A stretch of DNA of 64,000 bases from Streptomyces tauricus (GTDB lineage Bacteria; Actinomycetota; Actinomycetes; Streptomycetales; Streptomycetaceae): the NCBI RefSeq assembly GCF_014650955.1, contig NZ_BMVY01000005.1, forward strand, positions 296,865-360,864. The letters run 5' to 3'. Under the pieces are notes generated by a model. That model was not told the DNA's origin and made no database searches. It worked only from the letters and a program-made list of their open reading frames with translations. Positions 18,374 through 28,157 of this stretch are shown here, piece by piece. Positions within the stretch are counted from its first letter, which is position 1. Each line of letters starts with the position of its first letter. The translations under genes and the position numbers were made by a program.

Positions 18374-20211
18374 AGCGGTGGCTCCATCCGTGCGATCGCG
18401 CGCAGTGCTCCGGGAGTGAAACGGGACATGAGGCGGCCGCCACGAGCCTCCGCCGTCACCGGCACCACGGCCTGGTTGCGGACGACGGCTCGCACGATGG
18501 CCTCGGCGACCTTCTCCGGTGGGTAGTTGCGCAGCCCGTACAGCCGCGCGGATCTCTTCTGGCGCCGTTTCTCCTCGTCGGCGTCGACTCCGGTGAAGCG
18601 CGCGGTCGAGGTGATGGCGGTGTTGACGAATCCGGGGCAGATCGCCGAGACGCCGATGCCCTGGCCCGCCAGCTCGGCGCGCAGACACTCGCTGAGCATC
18701 AGCACCGCCGCCTTGGAGGTGCTGTAGGCGGGCAGCGCCTTCGACGGCAGATACGCGGCCGCCGACGCGGTGTTGACGATGTGGCCGCCCTGTCCGCGCT
18801 CCGCCATCTGTTTCCCGAAGAGCCGGCAGCCGTGGATCACTCCCCACAGATTGACGTCGAGGACCTTTCGCCAGTCCTCCACGGTGGTGTCGAAGAAGGA
18901 GCCGGCCAGTCCGATCCCGGCGTTGTTCACCAGGACGTCGACGACCCCGTACTCGGCGGCGACCTTCGCGGCGAGCTGCTCCATGGCCTGCTCGTCCGAG
19001 ACGTCGACCGTCTCGGCCCAGGCCTCCGGGGCGCCGACGAGCCGGGACAGCTCCGCGGTGCGCGCCGCGCTCTGCGCGTCCCGGTCGACGGCCACCACGC
19101 GCGCGCCGGCCTCGGCGAACGCGAAGGCGGTGGCCCGTCCGATGCCGCTGCCCGCCCCGGTGACCAGCACGAGCTGCCCGCCGAAGCGTTCTGCGTGCGG
19201 GCCGCTCACCGCGGGCGCAGGCCGGCCGCCCTCGGTAGCGGTCACGAACTCGGTGATCCAGGCGGCCACTTGGTCGGGCCGGGTGCGCGGGATCCAGTGC
19301 TTGGCCGGGAGGGTGCGGCGCACCAGTCGCGGTGCCCAGTGCTCCAGTTCGTCGTAGAGCCGCTCCGAGAGGTAGGCGTCTCCCAGGGGCGTGATGAGCT
19401 GCACGGGCGCGTGCGCGTACGCGTCACTGCGGGGTCTGCCCAGGCGGGGACGGATGTTGTCGCGGTACAGCCATGCGCCGTGAGCCGCGTCCCTGGGCAG
19501 CGACGAGGTCGGATAGTCGCCCGCGGGGACCTTCTCCAGGCGTCGCAGGATCTTCGGCCACTGCCTGCCGAGGGGGCCGCGCCAGGCCAGTTCGGGCAGG
19601 ACGGGCGTGTGCAGCAGATACACGTACCAGGACTTGGCGCCCTGGCCGAGCAGCTGCCCGACCTTGCGGGGGGTGGGGCGCGACATGCGCCTCTTGATCC
19701 AGTGACCGAAGTGGTCGAGGGAAGGACCGGACATCGACGTGAAGGACGCGATCCGCCCCTTCGTGCGCTCGACCGTGGTGAACTCCCAGGCCTGCACCGA
19801 ACCCCAGTCGTGGCCCACCAGATGCACCGGCCGGTCCGGACTGACCGCGTCCGCGACCGCCAGGAAGTCGTCCGTCAGTTTCTCCAGGGTGAACCCGCCG
19901 CGCAGAGGACTGGGCGCGGTGGACCTGCCGTGGCCACGCACGTCGTACAGCACGACATGGAAGCGTTCGGTCAGGCGCCCGGCGACCTCGGACCACACCT
20001 CCTTGGAGTCCGGATACCCGTGCACGAGCACCACCGTGGGCTGCGTCGCGGGATCGCCCCACTCGGCGACACACAGCTCGACTCCGCCCGTACGCACCCA
20101 GCGCTCACGCGCACCCGCGAGGAGCGCTCGTCCTTCGCCATGGGCCACGTGCCCTTCACCGAGGGGCACGTGCCCTTCGCCACGGCTCACAGGTTCTTCG
20201 CCACGGCTCAC
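18370..20211 (-). CDS. EphD-like fusion: alpha/beta (epoxide) hydrolase + short-chain dehydrogenase
   Basis: A 613-aa two-domain enzyme. Residues 1-30 are an imperfect repeat (RGEG/LGEG/HGEG). The alpha/beta hydrolase domain (about 38-325) has the oxyanion loop HGYP (64-67), nucleophile elbow GHDWGS (D135) and catalytic His in PAKHWIP (H305); an Asp nucleophile is the epoxide-hydrolase form. The SDR domain (about 343-600) has TGAGSGIG (351-358), NNAG (429-432), S483 and YSTSK (Y496/K500), so it is expected to be active. The architecture is that of M. tuberculosis EphD (Rv2214c). GTG 20211 has GGAGG upstream and overlaps the M24 gene stop in GTGA; the open frame beyond is a shadow of that gene. 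Confidence 0.85.
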   Translation of the reverse strand: MSRGEEPVSRGEGHVPLGEGHVAHGEGRALLAGARERWVRTGGVELCVAEWGDPATQPTVVLVHGYPDSKEVWSEVAGRLTERFHVVLYDVRGHGRSTAPSPLRGGFTLEKLTDDFLAVADAVSPDRPVHLVGHDWGSVQAWEFTTVERTKGRIASFTSMSGPSLDHFGHWIKRRMSRPTPRKVGQLLGQGAKSWYVYLLHTPVLPELAWRGPLGRQWPKILRRLEKVPAGDYPTSSLPRDAAHGAWLYRDNIRPRLGRPRSDAYAHAPVQLITPLGDAYLSERLYDELEHWAPRLVRRTLPAKHWIPRTRPDQVAAWITEFVTATEGGRPAPAVSGPHAERFGGQLVLVTGAGSGIGRATAFAFAEAGARVVAVDRDAQSAARTAELSRLVGAPEAWAETVDVSDEQAMEQLAAKVAAEYGVVDVLVNNAGIGLAGSFFDTTVEDWRKVLDVNLWGVIHGCRLFGKQMAERGQGGHIVNTASAAAYLPSKALPAYSTSKAAVLMLSECLRAELAGQGIGVSAICPGFVNTAITSTARFTGVDADEEKRRQKRSARLYGLRNYPPEKVAEAIVRAVVRNQAVVPVTAEARGGRLMSRFTPGALRAIARMEPPL

Positions 20212-21068
20212 TTGTCCTCCGCCCAGCGCCGCACGTGCGGCAGATCGTCGTCGAGCCAGAACGCGCTCTGTTCGGGGTCCCGGGAGTCGGTGACCACGAG
20301 AATCTCCTCGAACTTCGCGCCCGTACCCCGGAATCCGAGGTGCGGTTCGACCGCCCACAGGCCCGGATGCGGCGGGTGGTCGGAGAAGCGGTACGGCGAC
20401 CACAGGGGCGACCAGCCGTCGCGGTGGCCGTGCAGCGCGTCGCTCGCCAGACCCTTGAGCGACTGCGTGCCGAAGCCGAACAGACGCGGTGACCAGCGCC
20501 GTTCCCGGACGCGGTCCACCTTGTGGGCGATCACGCCGAAGGGGTACGCCCGGTGACGGTTCGCGTAGCCCTGGCGGACCATGAGCCGGTCCACGTCCTC
20601 GTAGATCTCCCGCAGCGGGCGCCGCTCACGCACCTCACGCAGCAGCAGCTCGCGGTGCGCCTCCAGATCGGCGAGCAGCCGCTCCTGCACCGGATTCGGG
20701 CCCAGCGAGCCGGAGTAGCCGATGTCCGCGGTGCAGCCGTCGAGCACCGGGGCCATGTCGAGGATGAACGGCATCCCCGGCTCCAGGCGCTTGTTCGTGG
20801 GGAAGAACTGCAGCGGGATCCGGAAGCCCGTGAACGCCGTGCGGTCCCCGAACCAGGCGAAGGGCAGATGGAACCAGTCCCGGACCCCGCGCTCACGCAG
20901 CCACTCGCGCTGCATCCGCGCCGCCCCGCGCTCGGTCACACCCGGCCTCAACTGTGCGGCGACCGCTTCCGCGCACTCGTACGCGAGGCGCTGCACCCGC
21001 CTGAATCCGCCGAGCTCCGCGGCGAGCGGGCCTGATGGGGCCCGTGCCGGGGCCACTGCTGAGGTCAT
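20208..21068 (-). CDS. M24-family (aminopeptidase P/creatinase-like) protein
   Basis: A 286-aa pita-bread fold protein. LEPGMPFILDMAPVLDGCTADIGYS shows the two Asp metal ligands of M24 peptidases. The His and Glu ligands are less standard: GVIAHKVD and AVEPHLGFRGTGAKFEEILVV. It may be a peptidase with shifted ligands or a lyase/creatinase-type enzyme. ATG 21068 is the natural start; the longer open frame to 22502 runs antisense through the ABC transporter gene. First gene of the operon with the EphD-like fusion, PF10118 hydrolase and MerR regulator. Confidence 0.78.
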   Translation of the reverse strand: MTSAVAPARAPSGPLAAELGGFRRVQRLAYECAEAVAAQLRPGVTERGAARMQREWLRERGVRDWFHLPFAWFGDRTAFTGFRIPLQFFPTNKRLEPGMPFILDMAPVLDGCTADIGYSGSLGPNPVQERLLADLEAHRELLLREVRERRPLREIYEDVDRLMVRQGYANRHRAYPFGVIAHKVDRVRERRWSPRLFGFGTQSLKGLASDALHGHRDGWSPLWSPYRFSDHPPHPGLWAVEPHLGFRGTGAKFEEILVVTDSRDPEQSAFWLDDDLPHVRRWAEDK

Positions 21069-21168
21069 GCCACCGTCCGTTCCAAGCCGATTGCCGTACG
21101 CGCCCGTAACTTGACACTGATGAATGTGACCATTGTTGGCGGCTGCGTCAAGGGGTGGGTGCGCGGCC

Positions 21169-21262
21169 TGTGGAAAACCACGTGGTTGTGGACAACCCGG
21201 CCGACCCGGGCAGCCCGACCGACCCGACCGACCCGGCCGACTCGGGTGCCCTGGCCAACCCA
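21169..21262. repeat. DnaA-box pair and 9-bp tandem repeats in the divergent promoter gap
   Basis: The 351-bp gap 21069-21419 separates the M24 operon and the ABC operon. It holds TGTGGAAAA (21169-21177), a perfect reversed DnaA box TGTGGACAA (21187-21195), then eight imperfect 9-bp units of the form NCCGACCCG (21191-21262). A 20-bp near-duplication follows to about 21295. No gene is seen in the gap; both promoters must lie here. Confidence 0.6.
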
Positions 21263-21419
21263 CGCCGACCGGGGCAACCCACGCCGACCCGGGCACAACG
21301 GCAGCCGCCGGTTGTTCGACCTGAGGGGGGACCCCTACGGGCCCGTACGACTGGAGAGTGACAGCGATACAGCTCCCAGGTCTGACGACTGATGTGGCCT
21401 GCGCCACTACCTTCGAACT

Positions 21420-22439
21420 GTGACTGTGATCGCGACCGAAAGCCTGAGCAAGCGGTTCCCCAGGGTGACCGCTCTTGACCGGCTCTCCGTGGACGTCGGA
21501 CCCGGTGTGACCGGACTCGTCGGAGCCAACGGAGCCGGCAAGTCCACACTGATCAAGATCCTGCTGGGTCTGTCCCCCGCCACCGAGGGCCGCGCCGCGG
21601 TGCTCGGACTCGATGTCGCCACCAAGGGCGGCGACATCCGGGAGCGCGTCGGATACATGCCCGAGCACGACTGCCTGCCGCCCGACGTCTCGGCCACCGA
21701 GTTCGTCGTCCACATGGCGCGCATGTCCGGCCTGCCCCCGGCGGCGGCCCGCGAGCGCACCGCGGACACGCTGCGCCACGTCGGTCTCTACGAGGAGCGA
21801 TACCGCCCCATCGGCGGCTATTCGACGGGCATGAAGCAGCGCGTGAAGCTCGCGCAGGCGCTGGTCCACGACCCGCAGCTGGTCTTCCTCGACGAGCCGA
21901 CGAACGGCCTCGACCCGGTCGGCCGCGACGAGATGCTCGGCCTCATCCGCCGCATCCACACCGACTTCGGCATCTCCGTCCTGGTCACCTCGCATCTGCT
22001 CGGCGAGCTGGAGCGCACCTGCGACCACGTCGTCGTCATCGACGGCGGCAAGCTCCTGCGGTCCAGCTCCACCACGGACTTCACGCAGCGCACCGCGATC
22101 CTCGCGGTCGAGGTCACCGACACGGACGAGCACCCGGACGGCACCGGTGCACTGCGCGAGGTCCTCCACGCGCGCGGGGTCGACACCCACGACGGCAGCG
22201 GACTGCCCGGCGCGGGCCACATCCTCCTGCTCACCGCGCAGGGCGAGGAGACGTACGACCTCGTACGGGACGTCGTCGCCGACCTGGGCCTCGGCCTGGT
22301 GCGCATGGAGCAGCGCAGGCACCACATCGCGGAGGTCTTCAAGGACAGCGACGAGCAGGCGGCCAGGGACGCCGAAGCGCAGGCGGCCCTGAAGGACGGC
22401 GACGAACAGCGGAAGGAGGCGGTCGGCCATGGCGGTTGA
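21420..22439 (+). CDS. ABC transporter ATP-binding protein 1
   Basis: A 339-aa ATPase of the ABC-2/drug-exporter type (CcmA-like). Walker A GANGAGKST (35-43), Q-loop in VGYMPEHDC, signature YSTGMKQRVKLAQAL and Walker B LVFLDEPTNGLDPVG are intact. A C-terminal extension rich in Ala/Glu/Asp follows. GTG start. The 3' end overlaps the permease gene by 11 bp. It energises the export system encoded by the next three genes; the substrate is not evident. Confidence 0.9.
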   Translation: MTVIATESLSKRFPRVTALDRLSVDVGPGVTGLVGANGAGKSTLIKILLGLSPATEGRAAVLGLDVATKGGDIRERVGYMPEHDCLPPDVSATEFVVHMARMSGLPPAAARERTADTLRHVGLYEERYRPIGGYSTGMKQRVKLAQALVHDPQLVFLDEPTNGLDPVGRDEMLGLIRRIHTDFGISVLVTSHLLGELERTCDHVVVIDGGKLLRSSSTTDFTQRTAILAVEVTDTDEHPDGTGALREVLHARGVDTHDGSGLPGAGHILLLTAQGEETYDLVRDVVADLGLGLVRMEQRRHHIAEVFKDSDEQAARDAEAQAALKDGDEQRKEAVGHGG

Positions 22440-23352
22440 GCAGCCCCAGGCACAGGCTCCGGCCCCGGCTCGCGCGGGCGAGCAGACACAGATCCACAAC
22501 ATCGGCTACCGCAACTACGACGGCCCGCGCCTGGGCCGCGCGTACGCCCGCCGCTCCCTCTACTCGATGTCCCTGCGCGGCTCGTACGGCCTGGGCCGCT
22601 CGGTGAAGTCCAAAGTGCTGCCGATGCTGCTCTTCGTGGTGATGTGCGTCCCCGCGCTGATCATGGTCGCGGTCGCCGTCGCCACCAAGGCGAAGGACCT
22701 GCCCGTCGACTACACGCGCTACGCGGTCATCATGCAGGCCGTCATCGGTCTCTACGTGGCCTCCCAGGGACCGCAGTCCGTCTCCCGCGACCTGCGCTTC
22801 AAGACCGTCCCGCTGTACTTCTCGCGCCCCATCGAGACCGCCGACTACGTACGCGCCAAGTACGCGGCGCTGGCCTCGGCGCTGTTCATGCTCACGGCCG
22901 CACCACTGCTCGTGCTCTACGTGGGAGCGCTGCTCGCCAAGCTCGACTTCTGGGACCAGACCAAGGGATTCGGACAAGGGCTTGTCTCCGTGGCACTGCT
23001 TTCCCTGCTCTTCGCCGGCATCGGCCTGGTCATCTCGGCGGTCACCCCGCGCCGCGGCTTCGGTATCGCGGCCGTCATCGCCGTGCTGACCATCTCCTAC
23101 GGAGCGGTGTCCACCGTCCAGGCCATCGCCTACGACCAGTCCAGCACCGACGCGATCGCCTGGCTCGGGCTCTTCTCGCCCATCACGCTGATCGACGGCG
23201 TGCAGACCGCCTTCCTCGGCGCCACCTCCGCCTTCCCCGGCGGCGAGGGCCCGTCGAGCGCCCAGGGCGTCGTCTATCTGGTCGTCGTCCTGGGACTGAT
23301 CGCCGGCTGCTACGGCCTTCTGATGCGCCGCTACCGAAAGGTCGGACTGTGA
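22429..23352 (+). CDS. ABC-2-type permease 1
   Basis: A 307-aa membrane protein with a soluble N terminus carrying a conserved-looking HNIGYRNYDGPRLGRAYARR motif, followed by about six hydrophobic helices. It starts inside the upstream ATPase gene, so stoichiometric coupling is likely. The N-terminal motif recurs in actinobacterial ABC-2 permeases in my recollection. It forms the membrane channel with permease 2 or with itself. Confidence 0.87.
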   Translation: MAVEQPQAQAPAPARAGEQTQIHNIGYRNYDGPRLGRAYARRSLYSMSLRGSYGLGRSVKSKVLPMLLFVVMCVPALIMVAVAVATKAKDLPVDYTRYAVIMQAVIGLYVASQGPQSVSRDLRFKTVPLYFSRPIETADYVRAKYAALASALFMLTAAPLLVLYVGALLAKLDFWDQTKGFGQGLVSVALLSLLFAGIGLVISAVTPRRGFGIAAVIAVLTISYGAVSTVQAIAYDQSSTDAIAWLGLFSPITLIDGVQTAFLGATSAFPGGEGPSSAQGVVYLVVVLGLIAGCYGLLMRRYRKVGL

Positions 23353-23401
23353 CCGCCCGCCCGTCGTCCGCCACCACCCTTCCAAGGAACGGGCCGCGCC
23401 C

Positions 23402-24313
23402 ATGAGCACCCTCACCATCGATCACGTCTCACGCTGGTTCGGCAACGTGGTGGCCGTCAACGACATCACCATGACCATCGGCCCGGGCGTCACCGGCCTG
23501 CTCGGCCCGAACGGCGCCGGAAAGTCCACCCTCATCAACATGATGGGCGGCTTCCTGGCCCCCTCCACCGGCTCCGTCACCCTCGACGGCCGGCCGACCT
23601 GGCGCAACGAGGAGATCTACAAGCAGATCGGCATCGTCCCCGAGCGCGAGGCGATGTACGACTTCCTCACGGGCCGCGAGTTCGTCGTCGCCAACGCCGA
23701 GCTGCACGGCCTCGGCGACAAGGCCGCGCACCGGGCCCTGGCCACGGTCGAGATGGAGTACGCGCAGGACCGGAAGATCTCGACGTACTCCAAGGGCATG
23801 CGCCAGCGCGTGAAGATGGCCTCCGCGCTCGTCCACAACCCCTCGCTGCTGCTGCTCGACGAGCCCTTCAACGGCATGGACCCGCGCCAGCGCATGCAGC
23901 TGATGGACCTGCTGCGGCGCATGGGCGACGAGGGCCGCACGGTCCTCTTCTCGTCGCACATCCTGGAGGAGGTCGAGCAGCTCGCCTCGCACATCGAGGT
24001 GATCGTCGCCGGACGGCACGCGGCCAGCGGTGACTTCCGCCGCATCCGCCGCCTGATGACCGACCGCCCGCACCGCTATCTGGTCCGCTCCAGCGACGAC
24101 CGCGCGCTCGCGGCAGCGCTCATCGCCGACCCGTCGACGTCCGGCATCGAGGTGGACCTCCAGGAGGGCGCGCTGCGCATCCAGGCCGTCGACTTCCCGC
24201 GCTTCACGGCACTGCTGCCGCGCGTGGCCCGCGACCACGGCATCCGACTGCTCACGGTCTCGCCCTCCGACGAGTCCCTTGAGTCCGTCTTCTCGTATCT
24301 CGTCGCGGCGTAG
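23402..24313 (+). CDS. ABC transporter ATP-binding protein 2
   Basis: A 303-aa ATPase paralogous to the first gene of the operon. Walker A GPNGAGKST (35-43), signature YSKGMRQRVKMASAL, Walker B LLLLDEPFNGMDPRQ (DEPF in place of DEPT). It lies 49 bp after permease 1 and 11 bp before permease 2. Two ATPase/permease pairs in one operon suggest a heteromeric exporter or two related exporters. Confidence 0.9.
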   Translation: MSTLTIDHVSRWFGNVVAVNDITMTIGPGVTGLLGPNGAGKSTLINMMGGFLAPSTGSVTLDGRPTWRNEEIYKQIGIVPEREAMYDFLTGREFVVANAELHGLGDKAAHRALATVEMEYAQDRKISTYSKGMRQRVKMASALVHNPSLLLLDEPFNGMDPRQRMQLMDLLRRMGDEGRTVLFSSHILEEVEQLASHIEVIVAGRHAASGDFRRIRRLMTDRPHRYLVRSSDDRALAAALIADPSTSGIEVDLQEGALRIQAVDFPRFTALLPRVARDHGIRLLTVSPSDESLESVFSYLVAA

Positions 24314-24324
24314 GAGGCCGAAAG

Positions 24325-25044
24325 ATGTACGACCCCACAGTCGCCCGGCTCACCTACCGCGGCCTTCTCGGCCGCCGCCGGGCCCTCATCCTGGGCGCCC
24401 TGCCCGTCCTGCTGATCGTCATCTCCGTGGCCGTACGCGGCTTCACGGGCGCCGACGACCAGGTGGCCGCGGACGTCCTCGGCGGCTTCGCGCTCGCCAC
24501 GATGGTGCCCATCATCGGCGTCATCGCGGGCACCGGCGCGATCGGCCCGGAGATCGACGACGGCTCGGTCGTCTACCTGCTCGCCAAGCCGGTCAAGCGC
24601 CCCACGATCATCTTCACCAAGCTGATCGTCGCCGTCGCCGTCACCATGGTCTTCTCGGCGGTCCCGACACTCCTCGCCGGGCTGATCCTCAACGGCAACG
24701 GCCAGCAGGTCGCCGTCGCCTACACCGTGGCGGCGCTGGTCGCCTCGATCGCGTACGCCGCGCTCTTCCTGCTGCTCGGCACCATCACGCGGCACGCGGT
24801 GGTCTTCGGACTCGTCTACGCCCTCGTGTGGGAGGCGCTCTTCGGGACGCTGGTCTCCGGGGCGAAGACGCTCAGCGTCCAGCAGTGGTCGCTCGCGGTG
24901 GCCCAGAAGGTGTCCGGCGGGGATCTCGTCACCTCGGACGTGAGTCTCACCACCGGCACGGTGCTGCTGGTCGCGGTGACCGTCGCCGCGACCTGGTTCG
25001 CGGGACAGAAACTGCGGACGCTGACGCTGGCCGGCGAGGAGTAG
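24325..25044 (+). CDS. ABC-2-type permease 2
   Basis: A 239-aa protein with about six transmembrane helices and short loops; IDDGSVVYLLAKPVKRPTI in the first cytosolic loop is typical of ABC-2 permeases. Last gene of the ABC operon, followed at 25085-25110 by a perfect hairpin terminator. Confidence 0.87.
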   Translation: MYDPTVARLTYRGLLGRRRALILGALPVLLIVISVAVRGFTGADDQVAADVLGGFALATMVPIIGVIAGTGAIGPEIDDGSVVYLLAKPVKRPTIIFTKLIVAVAVTMVFSAVPTLLAGLILNGNGQQVAVAYTVAALVASIAYAALFLLLGTITRHAVVFGLVYALVWEALFGTLVSGAKTLSVQQWSLAVAQKVSGGDLVTSDVSLTTGTVLLVAVTVAATWFAGQKLRTLTLAGEE

Positions 25045-25084
25045 CGCCGCCGGGCCCCGGAAGGTGGGGCTTCGGACGGTCGAT

Positions 25085-25110
25085 GCGGCTCCACGCGTGC
25101 GTGGAGCCGC
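25085..25110 (+). terminator. Hairpin terminator of the ABC operon
   Basis: GCGGCTCCACGC and its exact complement separated by GT; 12-bp stem 40 bp past the permease 2 stop, followed by AGTTGTCCTT. Confidence 0.8.
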
Positions 25111-25208
25111 AGTTGTCCTTGATCCTCAGGGATCTTGAAGGACCTTGAAGTGGGTTTTACGCGGCTGACGGCACACTGGCCCGAGGGGATGCGACGAGGA
25201 GGACGGGG

Positions 25209-25469
25209 ATGACAGCGCAGGCACCACGCGGTGACGGACAGGCCCCCGGCGAAGGCCAGGGGGAGACCGCCGGCGAGGTCTGGGACGAACTCGTCCTGGA
25301 CGAGGACTTCATACGCTCCGCCGATACGGAAGAGCCGTCCGCGCGCGCCCGTATGCTCGCGGCCCGCTGGCGCGAGGGCGGCCCCGATCCGCAGCCCTGG
25401 CGCTCCGACGAGCCGCCCGCGGGATGGTTCTTCAGCAAGGCACGGCGGCGCTGGTGGCGGCGGGGCTGA
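25209..25469 (+). CDS. Small acidic protein, unknown function
   Basis: An 86-aa protein, not recognised. The N-terminal 25 residues are Gly/Gln/Glu-rich. The middle (WDELVLDEDFIRSADTEEPS) is acidic, and the C terminus ends in a basic, Trp-rich tail (GWFFSKARRRWWRRG). The split acidic/basic pattern and lack of signal or membrane segment suggest a cytosolic binding protein. ATG with AGGACGGGG upstream. Codon use is typical for a Streptomyces gene. It follows the ABC operon terminator. The 307 bp after it (25470-25776) hold no convincing gene. Confidence 0.65.
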   Translation: MTAQAPRGDGQAPGEGQGETAGEVWDELVLDEDFIRSADTEEPSARARMLAARWREGGPDPQPWRSDEPPAGWFFSKARRRWWRRG

Positions 25470-25776
25470 CCACCCCGGGCGGTCGGCGCGGGGCGCCCCG
25501 CCGGCCGGTTTATTCGATGGCGTCCGACGCGGCCCGGGGGCACAGTGGTGATGTCCAGGTCGCCGGATTCCTCCGGCGCCGCAGTCCGGGTGAGGAGCGC
25601 GGCGACGCCCGTCAGTGGCAGTGCGCCGAGTTCCCGACAGGGCAGCGTGCGGGCTCCGGAGTAGTCAGCTCCGTCGAGTCCGCCCCGTAAGGGAGCTGCC
25701 CGGGGCGGCCGCTTCGAGCGCGTACCTCCGCGCGGGCCGCCCTCCCCGGGCGGGGTTGCGAGGTGCCGTGGAGCGG

Positions 25777-26679
25777 CTAACCCAGCAGCCTCTCCAGCAC
25801 CACCGCGATGCCGTCCTCGTCGTTCGACAGGGTCATCTCGTCGGCCACGGCCTTGAGTTCGGTGTGGGCGTTGGCCATCGCCACTCCGTGCGCCGACCAC
25901 GCGAACATCGGTATGTCGTTCGGCATGTCGCCGAAGGCGATCGTGTCGGCGGCCTTCACGCCCAGGCGGCGGGCCGCCAGCGACAGCCCCGTGGCCTTGG
26001 ACAGGCCCAGGGGCAGTATCTCCACGATGCCCTCGCCCGCCATCACGATGTTCACCAGGGAGCCTGCCGCCGCCCGCGCCGCGGACGTCAGCTCGTCGTC
26101 GGTGAGACGGGGATGCTGGATGTACATCTTGGTCAGGGGCGCGGCCCACAGCTCGGCCACGTCGGTGAACGGGACGGACTGCAGCAGCCCCTGCACCCGG
26201 TAACCGGGGCCGACCAGGACGTCGCCGTCGAGGCCGTCCCGGCTCGCGGCGAGGGCCAGCGGGCCGACCTCCGCCTCGATCTTGGCGAGCGCGAGCCCGG
26301 CCAGCTGCCGGTCGAGGGTCACCGAGGTGAGCAGACGGTGCGCCCCGGCGTCGTACAGCTGCGCGCCCTGGCCGCACACCGCGAGGCCCTCGTACCCGAG
26401 GTCGTCGAGGATGTGCCGGGTCCAGGGGACCGCCCGGCCGGTGACGACGAGGTGCGCGGCACCCGCCACGGTGGCCGCGGCGAGTGCCTCGCGTGTGCGC
26501 TCGGAGACCGTGTCGTCGGAGCGCAGCAACGTTCCGTCGAGATCGGTCGCGACAAGCTTGTAGGGGAACGCCCCGGATCCCCCGGCCGACCCGGGTCCCC
26601 CGGATGTCTCGGGAGCCCCGGTGGACGCGGTGGTGCCGGTGGACTCGGTGGTGCCGGTGGACTTGATGGTGCCGGTCAC
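25777..26679 (-). CDS. Cof-type HAD-family hydrolase, coupled to serS
   Basis: A 300-aa HAD phosphatase: motif [15 protein letters not shown], motif II LVVTG, motif [13 protein letters not shown]. The first ~38 residues are a low-complexity Thr/Ser/Gly stretch made of three 18-bp DNA repeats ([18 protein letters not shown]), unlikely to be part of the fold. GTG 26679 overlaps the serS stop in GTGA. The conserved domain begins at about residue 39. Substrate unknown; paralogous to the HAD gene at 13627. Confidence 0.86.
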   Translation of the reverse strand: MTGTIKSTGTTESTGTTASTGAPETSGGPGSAGGSGAFPYKLVATDLDGTLLRSDDTVSERTREALAAATVAGAAHLVVTGRAVPWTRHILDDLGYEGLAVCGQGAQLYDAGAHRLLTSVTLDRQLAGLALAKIEAEVGPLALAASRDGLDGDVLVGPGYRVQGLLQSVPFTDVAELWAAPLTKMYIQHPRLTDDELTSAARAAAGSLVNIVMAGEGIVEILPLGLSKATGLSLAARRLGVKAADTIAFGDMPNDIPMFAWSAHGVAMANAHTELKAVADEMTLSNDEDGIAVVLERLLG

Positions 26680-27953
26680 TTGGAGATCGGCTCCAGCAGC
26701 TCACGGCCGCCCAGGTACGGACGCAGCACCTCGGGCACCCGTACGGAGCCGTCGGCCAGCTGGTGGTTCTCCAGGATCGCCACGATCGTGCGCGGAACGG
26801 CGCACAGTGTGCCGTTCAGTGTCGCGAGCGGCTGTACCTTCTTGCCGTCCCGCATGCGCACCGACAGCCGGCGGGCCTGGAAGCCGTCGCAGTTCGAGGC
26901 CGAGGTCAGCTCGCGGTACTTGCCCTGGGTGGGGATCCACGCCTCGCAGTCGAACTTGCGCGAGGCGGACGAACCCAGGTCGCCCGAGGCCACGTCGATG
27001 ACCTGGAAGGGCAGCCCGAGGCCGGTCAGCCACTGCTTCTCCCAGTCGAGGAGCCGCTGGTGCTCGTTCTCGGCGTCCGCCGGATCGACGTACGAGAACA
27101 TCTCGACCTTGTCGAACTGGTGCACGCGGAAGATGCCCCGGGTGTCCTTGCCGTACGTGCCGGCCTCGCGGCGGAAGCACGGCGAGAAGCCCGCGTAGCG
27201 CAGCGGCAGCTTGTCCGCGTCGAGGATCTCGTCCATGTGGTACGCCGCGAGCGGGACCTCGGAGGTGCCGACCAGGTAGAAGTCGTCCTTCTCCAGGTGG
27301 TACACGTTCTCCGCGGCCTGGCCGAGGAAGCCGGTGCCCTCCATGGCGCGCGGACGGACCAGCGCCGGGGTCAGCATCGGGATGAACCCGGCCTCCGTGG
27401 CCTGTGCGATCGCCGCGTTGACGAGCGCGAGCTCCAGGAGCGCGCCGACACCCGTCAGGTAGTAGAAGCGCGAGCCGGACACCTTGGCGCCGCGCTCGAC
27501 GTCGATGGCGCCCAGCGCCTCGCCGAGTTCCAGGTGGTCCTTGGGCTCGAAGCCCTCGGCGCCGAAGTCACGGATGGTGCCGTGCGTCTCCAGGACGACG
27601 AAGTCCTCCTCGCCGCCGACCGGGACGTCGGGGTGCACGAGGTTGCCGAGCTGCTGCAGGAGCCGCTTGGTCTCCTCGTCCGCCTCGTGCTGCTCGGCGT
27701 CGGCCGCCTTGACGTCGGAGGCGAGCCGGCCGGCCTTCTGGAGCAGCTCGGCCTTCTCGTCGCCCGAGGCCTTGGGGATCAGCTTGCCGAGCGCCTTCTG
27801 CTCGGAGCGCAGCTCGTCGAAGCGGACGCCGGACGACCTGCGCCGCTCGTCGGCGGAGAGCAGGGAGTCGACGAGCGCGACATCCTCTCCACGGGCGCGC
27901 TGGGAGGCGCGAACACGGTCGGGGTCCTCACGAAGCAGGCGAAGGTCAATCAC
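26676..27953 (-). CDS. serS: Seryl-tRNA synthetase
   Basis: A 425-aa class II aminoacyl-tRNA synthetase that charges tRNA-Ser. The N-terminal long coiled-coil arm (about 30-105) recognises the tRNA variable arm. The catalytic core shows motif 2 [21 protein letters not shown] and motif 3 region with [18 protein letters not shown] start ([12 protein letters not shown] is the family N terminus). The downstream HAD gene is translationally coupled. Upstream lies the DnaA-box region 27954-28529. Confidence 0.97.
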   Translation of the reverse strand: MIDLRLLREDPDRVRASQRARGEDVALVDSLLSADERRRSSGVRFDELRSEQKALGKLIPKASGDEKAELLQKAGRLASDVKAADAEQHEADEETKRLLQQLGNLVHPDVPVGGEEDFVVLETHGTIRDFGAEGFEPKDHLELGEALGAIDVERGAKVSGSRFYYLTGVGALLELALVNAAIAQATEAGFIPMLTPALVRPRAMEGTGFLGQAAENVYHLEKDDFYLVGTSEVPLAAYHMDEILDADKLPLRYAGFSPCFRREAGTYGKDTRGIFRVHQFDKVEMFSYVDPADAENEHQRLLDWEKQWLTGLGLPFQVIDVASGDLGSSASRKFDCEAWIPTQGKYRELTSASNCDGFQARRLSVRMRDGKKVQPLATLNGTLCAVPRTIVAILENHQLADGSVRVPEVLRPYLGGRELLEPISK

Positions 27954-28157
27954 CCCACAAGGTTACCGGTGCGGGGTTCCGGGAGACGACCCGGTATTCC
28001 GATCTGTCGCTTCTGTCATGGTTTGCGGGAATTGTCGATCGGTTGGAATTGTGTTGATCCGCGTCAATCGAAAAGGGCCCGGCTCCCTGGAACGGGGCAG
28101 GGCGGCTGCGGCGGGTTGACTCGATTCCCTTGTGGGACAAGGGACTTGGCGCGGGGG

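Noticed and set aside
21069..22502. Extended N terminus of the M24 gene
   Set aside because: The extra 478 codons run antisense through the ABC ATPase gene; the M24 domain begins at ATG 21068.
25470..25776. Possible decayed gene between the small acidic protein and the HAD gene
   Set aside because: An open minus-strand frame exists but is continuous with a shadow of the HAD gene; no ribosome binding site, motif or consistent codon pattern.
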